NCBI RefSeq assembly: GCF_002208095.1
Contig: NZ_CP017990.1
Span: 3,844,001-3,908,000, forward strand
DNA from: Enterobacter cloacae complex sp. ECNIH7
GTDB taxonomy: Bacteria > Pseudomonadota > Gammaproteobacteria > Enterobacterales > Enterobacteriaceae
Reading direction: 5' to 3'
Length of the DNA stretch: 64,000 bases
In this document: piece after piece, positions 1 to 9,284 of the stretch
Layout: every line of letters begins with the position of its first letter
Numbering within the stretch: position 1 is the stretch's first letter
Translations under genes and position numbers: made by a program
The notes under the pieces: generated by a model
What the model was told of the DNA's origin: nothing
Database searches by the model: none
What the model saw: the letters and a program-made list of their open reading frames with translations, nothing else

Positions 1-7
1 AGTTTAT

Positions 8-391
8 ATGGGTAAAATAATAACATTGTCGTATACAAATAATTTCAAGCCTATTAGCGATAATAAATCTCAATCATTGCGAATACACTGTGTAAGTGTA
101 CGATTAAATAAAGAAGAGTTAGAGCTTCTCAATGCAAGCCGTGGTGATAAACGCAAAGGTGAATGGCTTCGCATGGCATCACTTCAAAAGCTTCCTCCGA
201 CCATTCCTGCAATCAATTTAGAAGTTTGGCAATCATTGTCTGATATATCTCAAAAGCTAAATCGTCTAATAATCCACCTTGATACTAAAAGCAGTAATAG
301 TGAACTGACGAAAACAGAGATCTTCGCTGTTAAAAAGCAGATTAAAGAGCTTCGCTCATGTCTTACAGGTTCTGATCCGTCCGTAAGGTAG
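8..391 (+). CDS. MobC-like mobilization accessory protein
   Basis: Small basic protein of 127 residues. The N-terminal half has the pattern of MobC-type relaxosome proteins: a beta strand (IHCVSVRLNKEELELL) of the kind seen in ribbon-helix-helix DNA binders, followed by a helix with GEWLRMASL. The C-terminal half is a predicted coiled coil with LNRLIIHLD and many Glu and Lys residues. It ends 8 bases before a relaxase gene on the same strand. This is the usual MobC-relaxase order, in which MobC helps the relaxase bind and open oriT. The assignment rests on motif shape and context, not on a detailed family match. The start is the first ATG in the window, so a ribosome binding site and any oriT further left cannot be seen. 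Confidence 0.7.
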   Translation: MGKIITLSYTNNFKPISDNKSQSLRIHCVSVRLNKEELELLNASRGDKRKGEWLRMASLQKLPPTIPAINLEVWQSLSDISQKLNRLIIHLDTKSSNSELTKTEIFAVKKQIKELRSCLTGSDPSVR

Positions 392-399
392 TTTTTCGC

Positions 400-1581
<1,182 letters not shown>

Positions 1582-1804
1582 ACAGTCAATTACAAATACT
1601 TTTCGTAACCGCACTCTATCTGTAGTAACAAATTTTCGTTTAGTCAAGAAAATATTGATCGTTATTACAGATCGATAATCTGGTTGTGATAGCCTGGACC
1701 TATCAAGAGCTAATCATCGATCGGTACAAGCAATTTTACTAAAGAGAGTCGGTCATCGAGAATCTCTGTAAACGCACCATTTAATCTGCAACCTTGAGGT
1801 TGAT

Positions 1805-2083
1805 ATGAAAAACGAAACAATAAAGTGCCCGTTCTGCTTCAAAGAGAGCCAGTTTGGAGTTAGCGTCTGCACTGGCTGTCATTCAACCATCAAATATGGA
1901 GCCGTTTCATCTTGGTTAGCTTTACTAATAGGAATTGTGCTGTTGGCGATAGCTTTCTTCATATTCGCTGTCAGTCAAAGTTTTATATTTGCTGTCGTTA
2001 TCTATTTTGCATCAGCAATTTCTTTGAGATTCTATTTACGTAAGAAATTTGCACACAGAGCCGTTTTCACACATAAAAGCTAA
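1805..2083 (+). CDS. Small zinc-ribbon membrane protein, unknown function
   Basis: 92-residue protein that I do not recognise by name. It begins with a four-cysteine zinc-ribbon pattern, CPFC near residue 9 and CTGC near residue 22. Two hydrophobic segments follow, about 36-56 and 58-74, which should span the inner membrane. The tail is basic (LRKKFAHRA). The start ATG follows a gaggt ribosome binding site. It is the first of three small genes transcribed in the same direction after the relaxase; the other two encode lipoproteins. Zinc-ribbon plus two-helix proteins are common in mobile elements, and nothing here shows a specific role. Confidence 0.6.
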   Translation: MKNETIKCPFCFKESQFGVSVCTGCHSTIKYGAVSSWLALLIGIVLLAIAFFIFAVSQSFIFAVVIYFASAISLRFYLRKKFAHRAVFTHKS

Positions 2084-2112
2084 CCCTAATCAAATATAAT
2101 AAGGAAGATAAA

Positions 2113-2499
2113 ATGAATAAATTTATTGTAACCTCCTTTTTCATTGCAATATTTTTAATTTCTGGCTGTTCAACATCAGGGAACCAAAAAATCAAAAATG
2201 AAACGGCTCAAAGCCTTCAATCGAAAATAATTAAAAACAAAACAACTAAGGCAGAGCTACTTGTTCAACTTGGTGAGCCTGACACCAGAACGACTCTTGA
2301 CGATGGCAACGAGCAATGGAGATATTTCATGTATAACAATCAGTTCAATGCCTCAACTTTTATCCCTGTTGTCGGTTTGCTAACTGGCGGCTCCCAGACT
2401 CAGTCTAAAACTCTCGAAATCGACTTCAATGGAGAAACCGTAAGCAAGTGGACATTCTCTACTGATAATAACAATACAAAATCTGGCATTCTTAATTAA
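2113..2499 (+). CDS. SmpA/BamE-like lipoprotein
   Basis: 128-residue lipoprotein. The N-terminal signal is followed by a lipobox (LISGC, lipidated Cys at about residue 19). The mature part contains KTTKAELLVQLGEP and later EQWRYFMY, which resemble the BamE/SmpA/OmlA fold: a short helix, a GxP turn and a strand carrying WxY. BamE itself helps assemble outer-membrane proteins, and many mobile elements carry small paralogues of unknown role. The start has the ribosome binding site aaggaag 7 bases upstream. It lies 29 bases after the zinc-ribbon gene and 19 bases before the next lipoprotein gene, so the three are probably cotranscribed. Confidence 0.68.
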   Translation: MNKFIVTSFFIAIFLISGCSTSGNQKIKNETAQSLQSKIIKNKTTKAELLVQLGEPDTRTTLDDGNEQWRYFMYNNQFNASTFIPVVGLLTGGSQTQSKTLEIDFNGETVSKWTFSTDNNNTKSGILN

Positions 2500-2518
2500 T
2501 CGTTTCCTGGACAAGAAA

Positions 2519-2833
2519 ATGAATACATACTCAATTCTCGCAGTTATCCTTTCTACTTTTCTATTAACAGCCTGTAATTCCGAACCTTCTGAAAAAGACA
2601 TATACAATGCTTTCAAAAGTGTTGTAGATAGATCAAATGCAAGTATGAAAGCTCTGAACTCAAGTATTCCCGAAAAAGATCTTTTAAGAATAGATTATGT
2701 TAAGAAACTAAGTTGCACAGAAGAAGCAAACAATGTTTACAACTGCATTGTCGATGCTTCTATCAGCAACATGAAACAAACAAAGCCTGTTAAGCTTGTG
2801 AAAGCTGATGGTGTCTGGAAAGAAGTTCAGTAG
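2519..2833 (+). CDS. Small lipoprotein, unknown function
   Basis: 104-residue protein with a signal peptide ending in a clear lipobox (LLTAC, lipidated Cys near residue 19). The mature domain has two more cysteines (KLSCTEE and YNCIVD) that could form a disulfide. It ends in VKLVKADGVWKEVQ, a strand pattern frequent in small periplasmic lipoproteins. No family is recognised. It is the last gene before a strong terminator and is probably cotranscribed with the preceding BamE-like lipoprotein. Confidence 0.62.
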   Translation: MNTYSILAVILSTFLLTACNSEPSEKDIYNAFKSVVDRSNASMKALNSSIPEKDLLRIDYVKKLSCTEEANNVYNCIVDASISNMKQTKPVKLVKADGVWKEVQ

Positions 2834-2858
2834 TAGCCTGTATCAATAAGTCTTTTTT

Positions 2859-2882
2859 AGCCCCTGCTTAGGGGCTTTTTAT
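2859..2882 (+). terminator. Rho-independent terminator
   Basis: A 7-bp stem (agcccct / aggggct) with a 4-base loop is followed directly by a T run. It ends the small lipoprotein operon. The convergent gene on the minus strand stops just beyond it, and a T run on that side (tttttt before the stem when read in reverse as an A run) makes it partly bidirectional. Confidence 0.85.
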
Positions 2883-2885
2883 TAC

Positions 2886-3311
2886 CTATAACCTGACGGT
2901 TCTTACTCGAACTTCATGGGTTAACTCTGTCTCAATTACTTTCATTTCATATTGTGCTCTGACAGTAGCATAGATTTCCTCTGCTTTTTCTTGATTGTTA
3001 TCTATGTAATTAACAAGCGAGTTTAGCTCCCTAATCACTCCTTCTTTGTTATTTAATCGTTGTAGAAGATTGCTTGTCAGACTTTTGTATACCGAGCTAA
3101 ACATAGCCATTATGTTATCAATATTACGATTGGATTTAGAATAAATCCTTTCAGGGTAGAAATACTTCAAATGGTATCCCACAAAAATTAAGTAAAGCTG
3201 GCATGAGAAACTTTTATCATGTGGCTGATATCGCTTAGAGATATATTTGTCTACGATAACGATAAGCTGTTCTTCCAGAGTAAATTCTGAATTGATATTT
3301 TTTTTGTCCAT
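2886..3311 (-). CDS. Unknown AT-rich accessory protein
   Basis: Protein of about 141 residues with no family I recognise. It looks all-helical: charged and hydrophobic residues alternate, with runs such as EEQLIVIVDKYISKRY near the N terminus. There is no signal peptide or membrane segment. I chose the second ATG because an aagg ribosome binding site sits 9 bases upstream of it, whereas the first ATG directly abuts that site. It lies about 100 bases downstream of the recombinase operon on the same strand and shares its very low GC content, so it probably travels with that operon. Expression as a fifth operon gene is an inference. Confidence 0.5.
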   Translation of the reverse strand: MDKKNINSEFTLEEQLIVIVDKYISKRYQPHDKSFSCQLYLIFVGYHLKYFYPERIYSKSNRNIDNIMAMFSSVYKSLTSNLLQRLNNKEGVIRELNSLVNYIDNNQEKAEEIYATVRAQYEMKVIETELTHEVRVRTVRL

Positions 3312-3407
3312 AAAATGCATCCTTGCATAATTGAAATAGTCTTCCTGACAATATATTTATATTTATCGCATTTATTTAACTTGTCAATAGATGTAACCTA
3401 TCAATTG

Positions 3408-3794
3408 CTATTTTTTATTAAATGGCCTATTCAACTGTTCCATAGTAAGACCGTGTCTGTAAGCATTGTACTGCCAATAGCTAAATTGCTCTTTGTATCT
3501 ATTGTTCTGTTTTTTCAACATTTCATTTTCGGCTTTAAGATTTAATATTTGTTGTGCCGCAATTGTTAAATTGGCTGGTTTCTTTAAGCCTGATTTTTTC
3601 AAATTGGACAAACTTTTCTTTGTTTTATATGCTTCAACAACTTCATTATGAGCACTTAAAGATTGCCTTGTGATTGTTCTGTTAAGATTTTTATATACTG
3701 ATTCACATAAATCATCCCATGTGATTTTGCCGTCCCAAGCCAATATAATATTTGTAATTGTTTTTATTTCACTCCTGTTTAAATGTTTTGCCAT
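3408..3794 (-). CDS. Small coiled-coil accessory protein of the recombinase trio (TnpC/GmtX-like)
   Basis: 128-residue protein. The N-terminal half (ITWDDLCESVYKNLNRTITR) resembles a helix-turn-helix. The centre is basic (KTKKSLSNLKKSGLKK). Residues about 75-105 form a coiled coil (LNLKAENEMLKKQNNRYKEQ). Its place as the short last gene after tyrosine recombinases matches the small accessory protein of Tn554-like elements (TnpC) and of gamma-mobile-trio elements (GmtX). I see the same layout and size but cannot align them here. The ATG at 3794 was preferred over an upstream TTG because caggag lies 6 bases before it. The gene follows the 624-residue recombinase by 14 bases. Confidence 0.6.
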   Translation of the reverse strand: MAKHLNRSEIKTITNIILAWDGKITWDDLCESVYKNLNRTITRQSLSAHNEVVEAYKTKKSLSNLKKSGLKKPANLTIAAQQILNLKAENEMLKKQNNRYKEQFSYWQYNAYRHGLTMEQLNRPFNKK

Positions 3795-3808
3795 ATGTAT
3801 CTCCTGTT

Positions 3809-5683
3809 TCAATTATTCAATAATTTATTAATTCTTTCCAAATTTTTCTCATGGTGTTGCAGCCATTTGTCTGCACCATAATCACCATTTTCACAAGCGG
3901 TCTGCGTTATACTCTTCAGTTTTGTTACTTTTTCTTGGATAGATTCAAGCTTCATTCTATCAATTGATTCCATGTCCAGTGCCTCATTGTCACATTCCAA
4001 AAACTGATTAATTTTATTACAAGGTTGAACCAAATAGTTATGCACACAGTAACCAAATTCTGTTAAGTGAATTGCCCCTTGATAAAGGTTATCGAAGTCA
4101 ACTGGCGATTCAATTGAGGGAATTGACTCTCTCTTACAATAATTACTCTTGATCAATTTAATAGCTTTGATTTTATCTAACATATCTTCTTCCGACACAT
4201 GGTTATAAACTCTGTTCTGATTAGCATTAATACGACCAGACCATTTAGCTATATCAAGTTCAGACATTTCACCATAGTGAGCTATTGTATTTAATAGATG
4301 CCGTGGTTGGTGTGAGCGAATAAGTAGTGGTTTACCCTCATCATCATAATACCCATATCGTGCAAATATATTTTTATACCCCACCTCAAAGCTTCTTTTA
4401 CTTTGTATATCGCTAAAGAAGAAACTTTTAGTCGGTTTGTAAAATATGAAAATTGAAGCCATTCGTGATAAAGAAAATTGATCAGCATTGAGCAAGCATA
4501 AAGCATTACTAAATCTTATAGATTTCTCTTTATCGTACCATGGAAAGTCTCTGCTAAAACCAGAACTAATCATTTCCCATAGTTCGCACAATGAATAATT
4601 ATAATCATTGGAGTTTAAGAAACTTTTTCCACCATCCAAACTCGTTCTTTTAATTTTTAAAACACATGATTTATGATCAAATAAATGATACCCCAGTGCA
4701 TGGCAAACTTGTACAACGGTCAATTTAGTTTTTTCATCAACTGTTGGGCAAAGCTCATGTCGGTAAAATTTATCAGGGTGCTTTTCGCACCAGTGAGCAA
4801 GTGCTCTTGCATTTTGTGATAAGGAAAGTAATCTTCTAATCGCTTTCTTTGCAACTGGTATCATAACCCGTGGAATCCATTTGATATTAGGGCCATACCC
4901 CTTAACCGAATAAAATCTCAACCCATATCTTTCGATACCCTTGCCATCTATTTGTGTAATCTCACAATCAGCAGGTAAGGCTAAAATCTCAGAGATTCTG
5001 CTCGGACAACAAAGTAGAAGTGCAAATACTGAACTGGTGAACTTATCCCTTGGGCTCAGTAACTCATCATTTTTAGAAAAAATATCAGCAATAGCGAGTA
5101 ATGCCTCTTCATCTGGTAACTTATCGCGTCGGTGATAATCCTCGATCTCAGGAAGGTAATTATTTTTGACTTTCTGTTTCACGTGGTTTTTCCATGAGAT
5201 ATATCCTGACTTAACAAGATTATGTTCACATAGAAACTTTGATATTTTTTCAAGCTGTATTCCACATTTAGCCAAAACGTTACCTTCAAAATATTTACTT
5301 CCGATCTGCATTGCCTCATCGAAAACAACGGCTGTAACATTATAAATGAGACCCGTGTTCTGAACCTGCAAAAGAGCCTGTTCGAGACATCGCAAGGCCA
5401 TCATAATAGCCCCATAATTTTTCAATGGTTTCAATGAGTGTTGATATCTAATATATGCTTTCGCAAAATTGATATAATCTTCGTGCATTGCATCATTGGA
5501 ATCAAAGACTTTATTTCCAACCCCTATTTTTCTAAATGTGACATATCCTTTCCAGGCATACTGGTTCCAATCCTGAGTTTGGGTTAGTCCGATCAGTTGA
5601 TAGCGACAAAACTTTATAAATTCATTATAGTTGCTTTCTGCCGTAAGTTGTTTTTTAGATTTAAATAAAATAATATTATTCAT
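3809..5683 (-). CDS. Large tyrosine recombinase (third gene of trio)
   Basis: 624-residue site-specific recombinase. The catalytic core is spread over the C-terminal two thirds: the first Arg in CCPSRISEIL (about residue 230), then HQPRH (about 463), and the nucleophile region SGRINANQNRVYNHVS with the Tyr near residue 492. After the core there is a cysteine cluster (YCVHNYLVQPC, then ECDNE), typical of the large integrases found in multi-recombinase elements. Its start codon overlaps the stop of the preceding recombinase (atga), and the coiled-coil gene follows 14 bases later, so translation is coupled. It is very AT-rich. Integrases of this size with a C-terminal Cys cluster are known from Tn554-like and gamma-mobile-trio elements. 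Confidence 0.82.
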   Translation of the reverse strand: MNNIILFKSKKQLTAESNYNEFIKFCRYQLIGLTQTQDWNQYAWKGYVTFRKIGVGNKVFDSNDAMHEDYINFAKAYIRYQHSLKPLKNYGAIMMALRCLEQALLQVQNTGLIYNVTAVVFDEAMQIGSKYFEGNVLAKCGIQLEKISKFLCEHNLVKSGYISWKNHVKQKVKNNYLPEIEDYHRRDKLPDEEALLAIADIFSKNDELLSPRDKFTSSVFALLLCCPSRISEILALPADCEITQIDGKGIERYGLRFYSVKGYGPNIKWIPRVMIPVAKKAIRRLLSLSQNARALAHWCEKHPDKFYRHELCPTVDEKTKLTVVQVCHALGYHLFDHKSCVLKIKRTSLDGGKSFLNSNDYNYSLCELWEMISSGFSRDFPWYDKEKSIRFSNALCLLNADQFSLSRMASIFIFYKPTKSFFFSDIQSKRSFEVGYKNIFARYGYYDDEGKPLLIRSHQPRHLLNTIAHYGEMSELDIAKWSGRINANQNRVYNHVSEEDMLDKIKAIKLIKSNYCKRESIPSIESPVDFDNLYQGAIHLTEFGYCVHNYLVQPCNKINQFLECDNEALDMESIDRMKLESIQEKVTKLKSITQTACENGDYGADKWLQHHEKNLERINKLLNN

Positions 5684-6990
5684 TTGACATTTACCTCATC
5701 AATATCAACCGGCATAAAGAAAGCACATTTATCACAAGGGAAATTTTTATTTAAATTCCGACTTATGCATTTTTTTGAAGAGCAAAACTTAATATGATAA
5801 TTCTCTTTCGAAGTGATTCCATTCATAAAAATATCAGCGATAAATGACAACTGTTCTGAAACTGCGGAATCAATTCTTTCAACACTGTCAGCATGATTTT
5901 TAATATAAATCCCCGCACTTGAAGTAGAGGAATGATCCAATAATTCAGCTATAGTATTAACATTATGCCCATCCTTAGCCAGCAAAGTTGCTATTGTATA
6001 ACGAAGCCTACGAGGAGTAACATTTAGTATCGAACCGGTACGGTTGGATATTATTCCCCCATTATTAACAATACTTTTCAAAGCTACATTAGCAATTGTA
6101 GGCTTCGCATATAATTTATTATATCCCAGAAGAATTGAACCTTTTATGGATAAATCTGAGAGTTTTTCCTCATTTAAAAAAATAGGAACTTCTCGTTTAG
6201 AATAATCATCAAGAGTTTTTCCAAGAGCTTGCTCAACAAGTTTCACTGATTGATTGGCTTGCAATTGAACAATTGATGCAACCTCTGATATTATTGCAAG
6301 TTCTCGATATCGTAGTTCTTTACCCCGTTGTTTAACTCGTGGCACTGAAATTACATATTCTACTTTTCCATTATCTAAGTTCTTTTGAAGAAGGTTTTTA
6401 TATTTCAACATAACTAACTGCTGAGGTCTTCTACCTGTAAGGCTGATCAATAGTGATATTGCATAATGTGGCAGTGACAGTTCACCTTTTCTATATGAAT
6501 GATTCATAGCCTTAATCAAAGAAGTATGTTCTTCTTTAGTTAATGGTCCCTCTGTTGGATCATCTTGAAGCACAGACTGACCAGATTTCTTTATTTTTAG
6601 GTCCAAATGCTTTAACAGTTCTACCGCACTTTCATCTATTCCAGGATATCCTAACTCAAACCATTTAATCAAAAATGGTCGTAAAACACGAAATGATGCT
6701 GGGGCTTTTGATAATTTCTTATTTTGATATTCAATTAGAACTTTATCATCAATATGAGTAGGAGATAGTTTACGGATAAGACTCTCCATATTTCTAACAA
6801 TATTTTTCACATACAAATAGCTGTTACTATTAAAATAATATTGTACTGTATATACAAATCCACAAATCAAATTTTCGTTCATAGAATATATTAAGTTTGT
6901 AAGATTGATTCCGTTGTTTTCAATCGAACTGACGATTTTATGTTCATGAATAGACATTTTATCAGGGTTATATTTAATTAAATTATTCAT
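5680..6990 (-). CDS. Tyrosine recombinase (second gene of trio)
   Basis: 436-residue recombinase of the phage integrase family. Catalytic residues visible are Arg in SLTGRRPQQL, Arg in TPRRLRYTIA, His in LLDHSS and the Tyr in AGIYIKN near the C-terminal third. The usual HxxR motif has Arg in place of the first His, a known tolerated variation. A C-terminal cysteine group (FCSSKKCISR, then FPCDKCAFF) suggests zinc binding. I chose the ATG at 6990 because aaggagg lies 6 bases upstream. It overlaps the end of the first recombinase gene by 8 bases, and its stop overlaps the next start by 4 bases. All three recombinases are therefore one translationally coupled unit. Confidence 0.82.
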   Translation of the reverse strand: MNNLIKYNPDKMSIHEHKIVSSIENNGINLTNLIYSMNENLICGFVYTVQYYFNSNSYLYVKNIVRNMESLIRKLSPTHIDDKVLIEYQNKKLSKAPASFRVLRPFLIKWFELGYPGIDESAVELLKHLDLKIKKSGQSVLQDDPTEGPLTKEEHTSLIKAMNHSYRKGELSLPHYAISLLISLTGRRPQQLVMLKYKNLLQKNLDNGKVEYVISVPRVKQRGKELRYRELAIISEVASIVQLQANQSVKLVEQALGKTLDDYSKREVPIFLNEEKLSDLSIKGSILLGYNKLYAKPTIANVALKSIVNNGGIISNRTGSILNVTPRRLRYTIATLLAKDGHNVNTIAELLDHSSTSSAGIYIKNHADSVERIDSAVSEQLSFIADIFMNGITSKENYHIKFCSSKKCISRNLNKNFPCDKCAFFMPVDIDEVNVK

Positions 6991-8185
6991 CAAATCCTCC
7001 TTTGAATAGTTGCTCTTGTTGTTCAAGTGCAGTTTTTTTCGATAGCTCAAAAATATGCCTGCGATTATAAATTATTGAAGTTTCTGATCCCGGTCGCCAT
7101 CCCATGAGATAAGAACGGATTTGTTGCTCTTTTTCATCGGATATGTCCTGATTCTTGTCTATTGCTTTCGAAAACTCATAATTCCATGTGTGTCGTAATT
7201 TATGGCCTGTTAATCCACTTAGAAGCGAGGATGATTGACGAACAACACTCACTATCTTATGGTAAGAAGAAAATGACAGCGGTTGCCCTTGAGTCTTCCC
7301 TTCCTTATAGGTAATAAATAGAAAGTCATGCTTATTAGCATTTTGGACTTTCCTACGATCATTCAAGATATAATCTGAAATTTCATATATAAGGTTAGCA
7401 TCAGCAATTAACTTCCTCTCACAAGTCTTCACTAATGGCTGATAAACTCGCGGATCTGTTTTATCATTTGCTCTCCTCCTTATTGCTATTGTCGATTCTG
7501 AAAAATCTATATCGCCAATTCGCAGATTCAAAAGTTCACCTGCCCTCAGGCCAAAGCAATGTAATAGAAGAAATATTAGATTGTTTCTTTTTTGCACTTT
7601 TTCCGTAAACGGGTTCAAGTTACTCCCTGGCGAAAGTATGCTAAACAAAGAATCCAGTTGTGCTTTGTCTAAGCTCTTTTCGATTTCCATATTATATTTA
7701 TCATTATTTCTTGGTTTCTTTCTTTTTATGTGGTTAATGAACGCCATTACCTCCTTGAGAGTGTTTTTCTGACCTGCATGTGAAAGAAGTATTTTGCACA
7801 ACCATTCAAGATAGTTAGCTACTGTTGTAATGCGAAAATACTTAGTTGGTTTTTTGACATTTGAAATCCTAAAATTACCATCCCCTCCATCTCGGAAATT
7901 TAATGAAGTAAATTCAATCAAATCCTCAATTTCATGAGGAGCAAGAAACAGCTTCTTCTGGATTCTTTCATCAATATTGATATTTTTTCTCATAAAGAAT
8001 CGATATAACAATGAAATGCTACCGGCAATAACCTTCATTGTTGATATAGACTCTGACCGATTCCTGACTTGTGTTGTTATATACAAGTTAGGATAATACA
8101 ATGGCTCACCAGTAGCTTTATTTACGACATGACAATATCTCTCACCATTTTCGAACATAAAAGAATCCACACAAATACTGCACAT
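6983..8185 (-). CDS. Tyrosine recombinase (first gene of trio)
   Basis: 400-residue phage-integrase-family recombinase, first gene of the trio. The catalytic core residues are Arg in FGLRAGELLNLR (about residue 219), HKLRH (about 327) and the Tyr in GSETSIIYNRR (about 375), with Trp replacing the second His. An N-terminal core-binding domain precedes it, and the very N terminus has two cysteines (MCSICVDSF). The ribosome binding site aggaggg lies 5 bases before the ATG. Three unlike recombinases in a row act together in RIT, Tn554-like and gamma-mobile-trio elements. Which class this one belongs to is not resolved by reading alone. Confidence 0.82.
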   Translation of the reverse strand: MCSICVDSFMFENGERYCHVVNKATGEPLYYPNLYITTQVRNRSESISTMKVIAGSISLLYRFFMRKNINIDERIQKKLFLAPHEIEDLIEFTSLNFRDGGDGNFRISNVKKPTKYFRITTVANYLEWLCKILLSHAGQKNTLKEVMAFINHIKRKKPRNNDKYNMEIEKSLDKAQLDSLFSILSPGSNLNPFTEKVQKRNNLIFLLLHCFGLRAGELLNLRIGDIDFSESTIAIRRRANDKTDPRVYQPLVKTCERKLIADANLIYEISDYILNDRRKVQNANKHDFLFITYKEGKTQGQPLSFSSYHKIVSVVRQSSSLLSGLTGHKLRHTWNYEFSKAIDKNQDISDEKEQQIRSYLMGWRPGSETSIIYNRRHIFELSKKTALEQQEQLFKGGFDE

Positions 8186-8480
8186 ATTTCCCTCCTAAAC
8201 TTTACAAAAAGTATAATTCCAATATATTATTAATAAGCATTTCGTAGATTTACAAATTTATTTGAATCGATTAAGATATTTATTTAAATTAAAACAGTGA
8301 GATAGACGATTATTCTTGTCAAATTATCATCAGGTAGATCTAGTTAATATTATGTACACCTAATACCTCGAAAATTATCTCACTGCCTTGCGAATAAACG
8401 GTCATAAAAATAATGTAAGTTATTCTGTAAAGTTTTAAGCAAAAATATTCAGCCAAACTTTACATTTTCATAAAAATTTA
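8186..8480. other. AT-rich control or recombination region beside the recombinase trio
   Basis: Non-coding stretch upstream of the recombinase operon. It contains a perfect 10-bp inverted repeat, cagtgagata at 8295-8304 and tatctcactg at 8376-8385, separated by 71 bp. A 9-mer aaactttac occurs three times, at 8198-8206 and 8455-8463 in one orientation and 8427-8435 in the other. The promoter of the trio operon must lie here, and the repeats could be recombinase or regulator binding sites. That function is inferred only from position and symmetry. Confidence 0.5.
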
Positions 8481-8780
8481 TTAATCCAATAGATATAGAA
8501 TTATCCGCTTCGCCAAAAGTTTCATTTCATCAGGGCATTTAATTAACGAGAGCCAGGTCTCGTAAACATATATCTGTTTGGAAGCATTAAGCTCAGAGAT
8601 CTCATCTAACGGTTTCCTTAGATTCCCTACTAAATACTGGCTTAACCAGTAAACAATCTTTCTGTTAAATTCATTATCAGGTAAATCATAGATTGCCCCC
8701 AACTCGAAGATCTTGTAAAAAAGATCATCGCCTAAATTGCACATATGGTTATCTTCACTCACAAATTCTTCGATATTCAT
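8481..8780 (-). CDS. Unknown small acidic protein
   Basis: 99-residue protein rich in Glu, Asp and hydrophobic residues. It has no signal peptide or membrane segment and no family I can name. It is likely all alpha-helical (ELGAIYDLPDNEFNRKIVYWLSQYL). I chose the ATG at 8780 because ggggag lies 7 bases upstream; the longer frame would need a TTG start inside that site. It follows the AlpA-type regulator by 20 bases on the same strand and is probably cotranscribed with it. It lies on the far side of the repeat region from the recombinase trio. Confidence 0.5.
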   Translation of the reverse strand: MNIEEFVSEDNHMCNLGDDLFYKIFELGAIYDLPDNEFNRKIVYWLSQYLVGNLRKPLDEISELNASKQIYVYETWLSLIKCPDEMKLLAKRIILYLLD

Positions 8781-8800
8781 AACATGTCTCCCCAAATTAA

Positions 8801-9007
8801 CTAAGCAACATTATTTCGACTTGTTTCGATAACTGATTGAATCCACTCGTCAACTTCACTCTCGACAAAAGCAACGGCACGAACACCGATCTTCACTGGT
8901 GCCGGAAACCGACTTTCACTGATCAGACGATAGATCCAGGCTTTTCCGTAGCCAGTTCGTTCGAGAACTTCTGGTAAGCGTATGAGGCGGGTTGCTTGAT
9001 TCTTCAT
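8801..9007 (-). CDS. AlpA-family transcriptional regulator
   Basis: 68-residue DNA-binding protein of the AlpA/MerR-like winged-helix type. The characteristic opening is visible (LIRLPEVLERTGYGKAWIYR), followed by FPAPVKIG and the ending VAFVESEVDEWI. This is the full length and layout of AlpA proteins. In CP4-57, AlpA activates the prophage integrase/excision genes, and related proteins serve as excisionase-like regulators in many P4-type islands. Its presence therefore fits an island next to ssrA. The downstream 99-residue gene is probably in the same transcript. Confidence 0.9.
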   Translation of the reverse strand: MKNQATRLIRLPEVLERTGYGKAWIYRLISESRFPAPVKIGVRAVAFVESEVDEWIQSVIETSRNNVA

Positions 9008-9210
9008 TTTGTTTTCCCTTGTCGTTGCGGTGAAGTCACTATACGAACACTTGGGAAAAGAAAGGAGTGAAGCTCCTGAAGCGGAGGTTCTTCGCTGCTA
9101 TGCAGGATAGTTTTCTCGAAGTTGGTGCCGTACAAAACAGGGGAACTTGAGAGTAGCTGAAATTCCCCTGTTTTATGGCAAGTGGCAAAATGGCCGGTTC
9201 AAAGTAAAAA

Positions 9211-9245
9211 TCGCAAAAAAAAGCATCATTTACAATGATGCTTTT
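9211..9245 (-). terminator. Terminator after the DUF6387-like gene
   Basis: A 12-bp stem (aaaagcatcatt / aatgatgctttt) with a 3-base loop. Read on the minus strand the stem is followed by an eight-T run, so it should end transcription of the gene whose stop lies at 9285. On the plus strand it has a weaker T-rich tail. Confidence 0.8.
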
Positions 9246-9284
9246 GGTTTTTCATGTTAAAAACAGACAGTTATAGATAAAATA

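Noticed and set aside
3315..3545. 76-codon frame on the plus strand
   Set aside because: It overlaps the small coiled-coil gene of the recombinase operon on the other strand and has an odd hydrophobic composition typical of AT-rich shadows.
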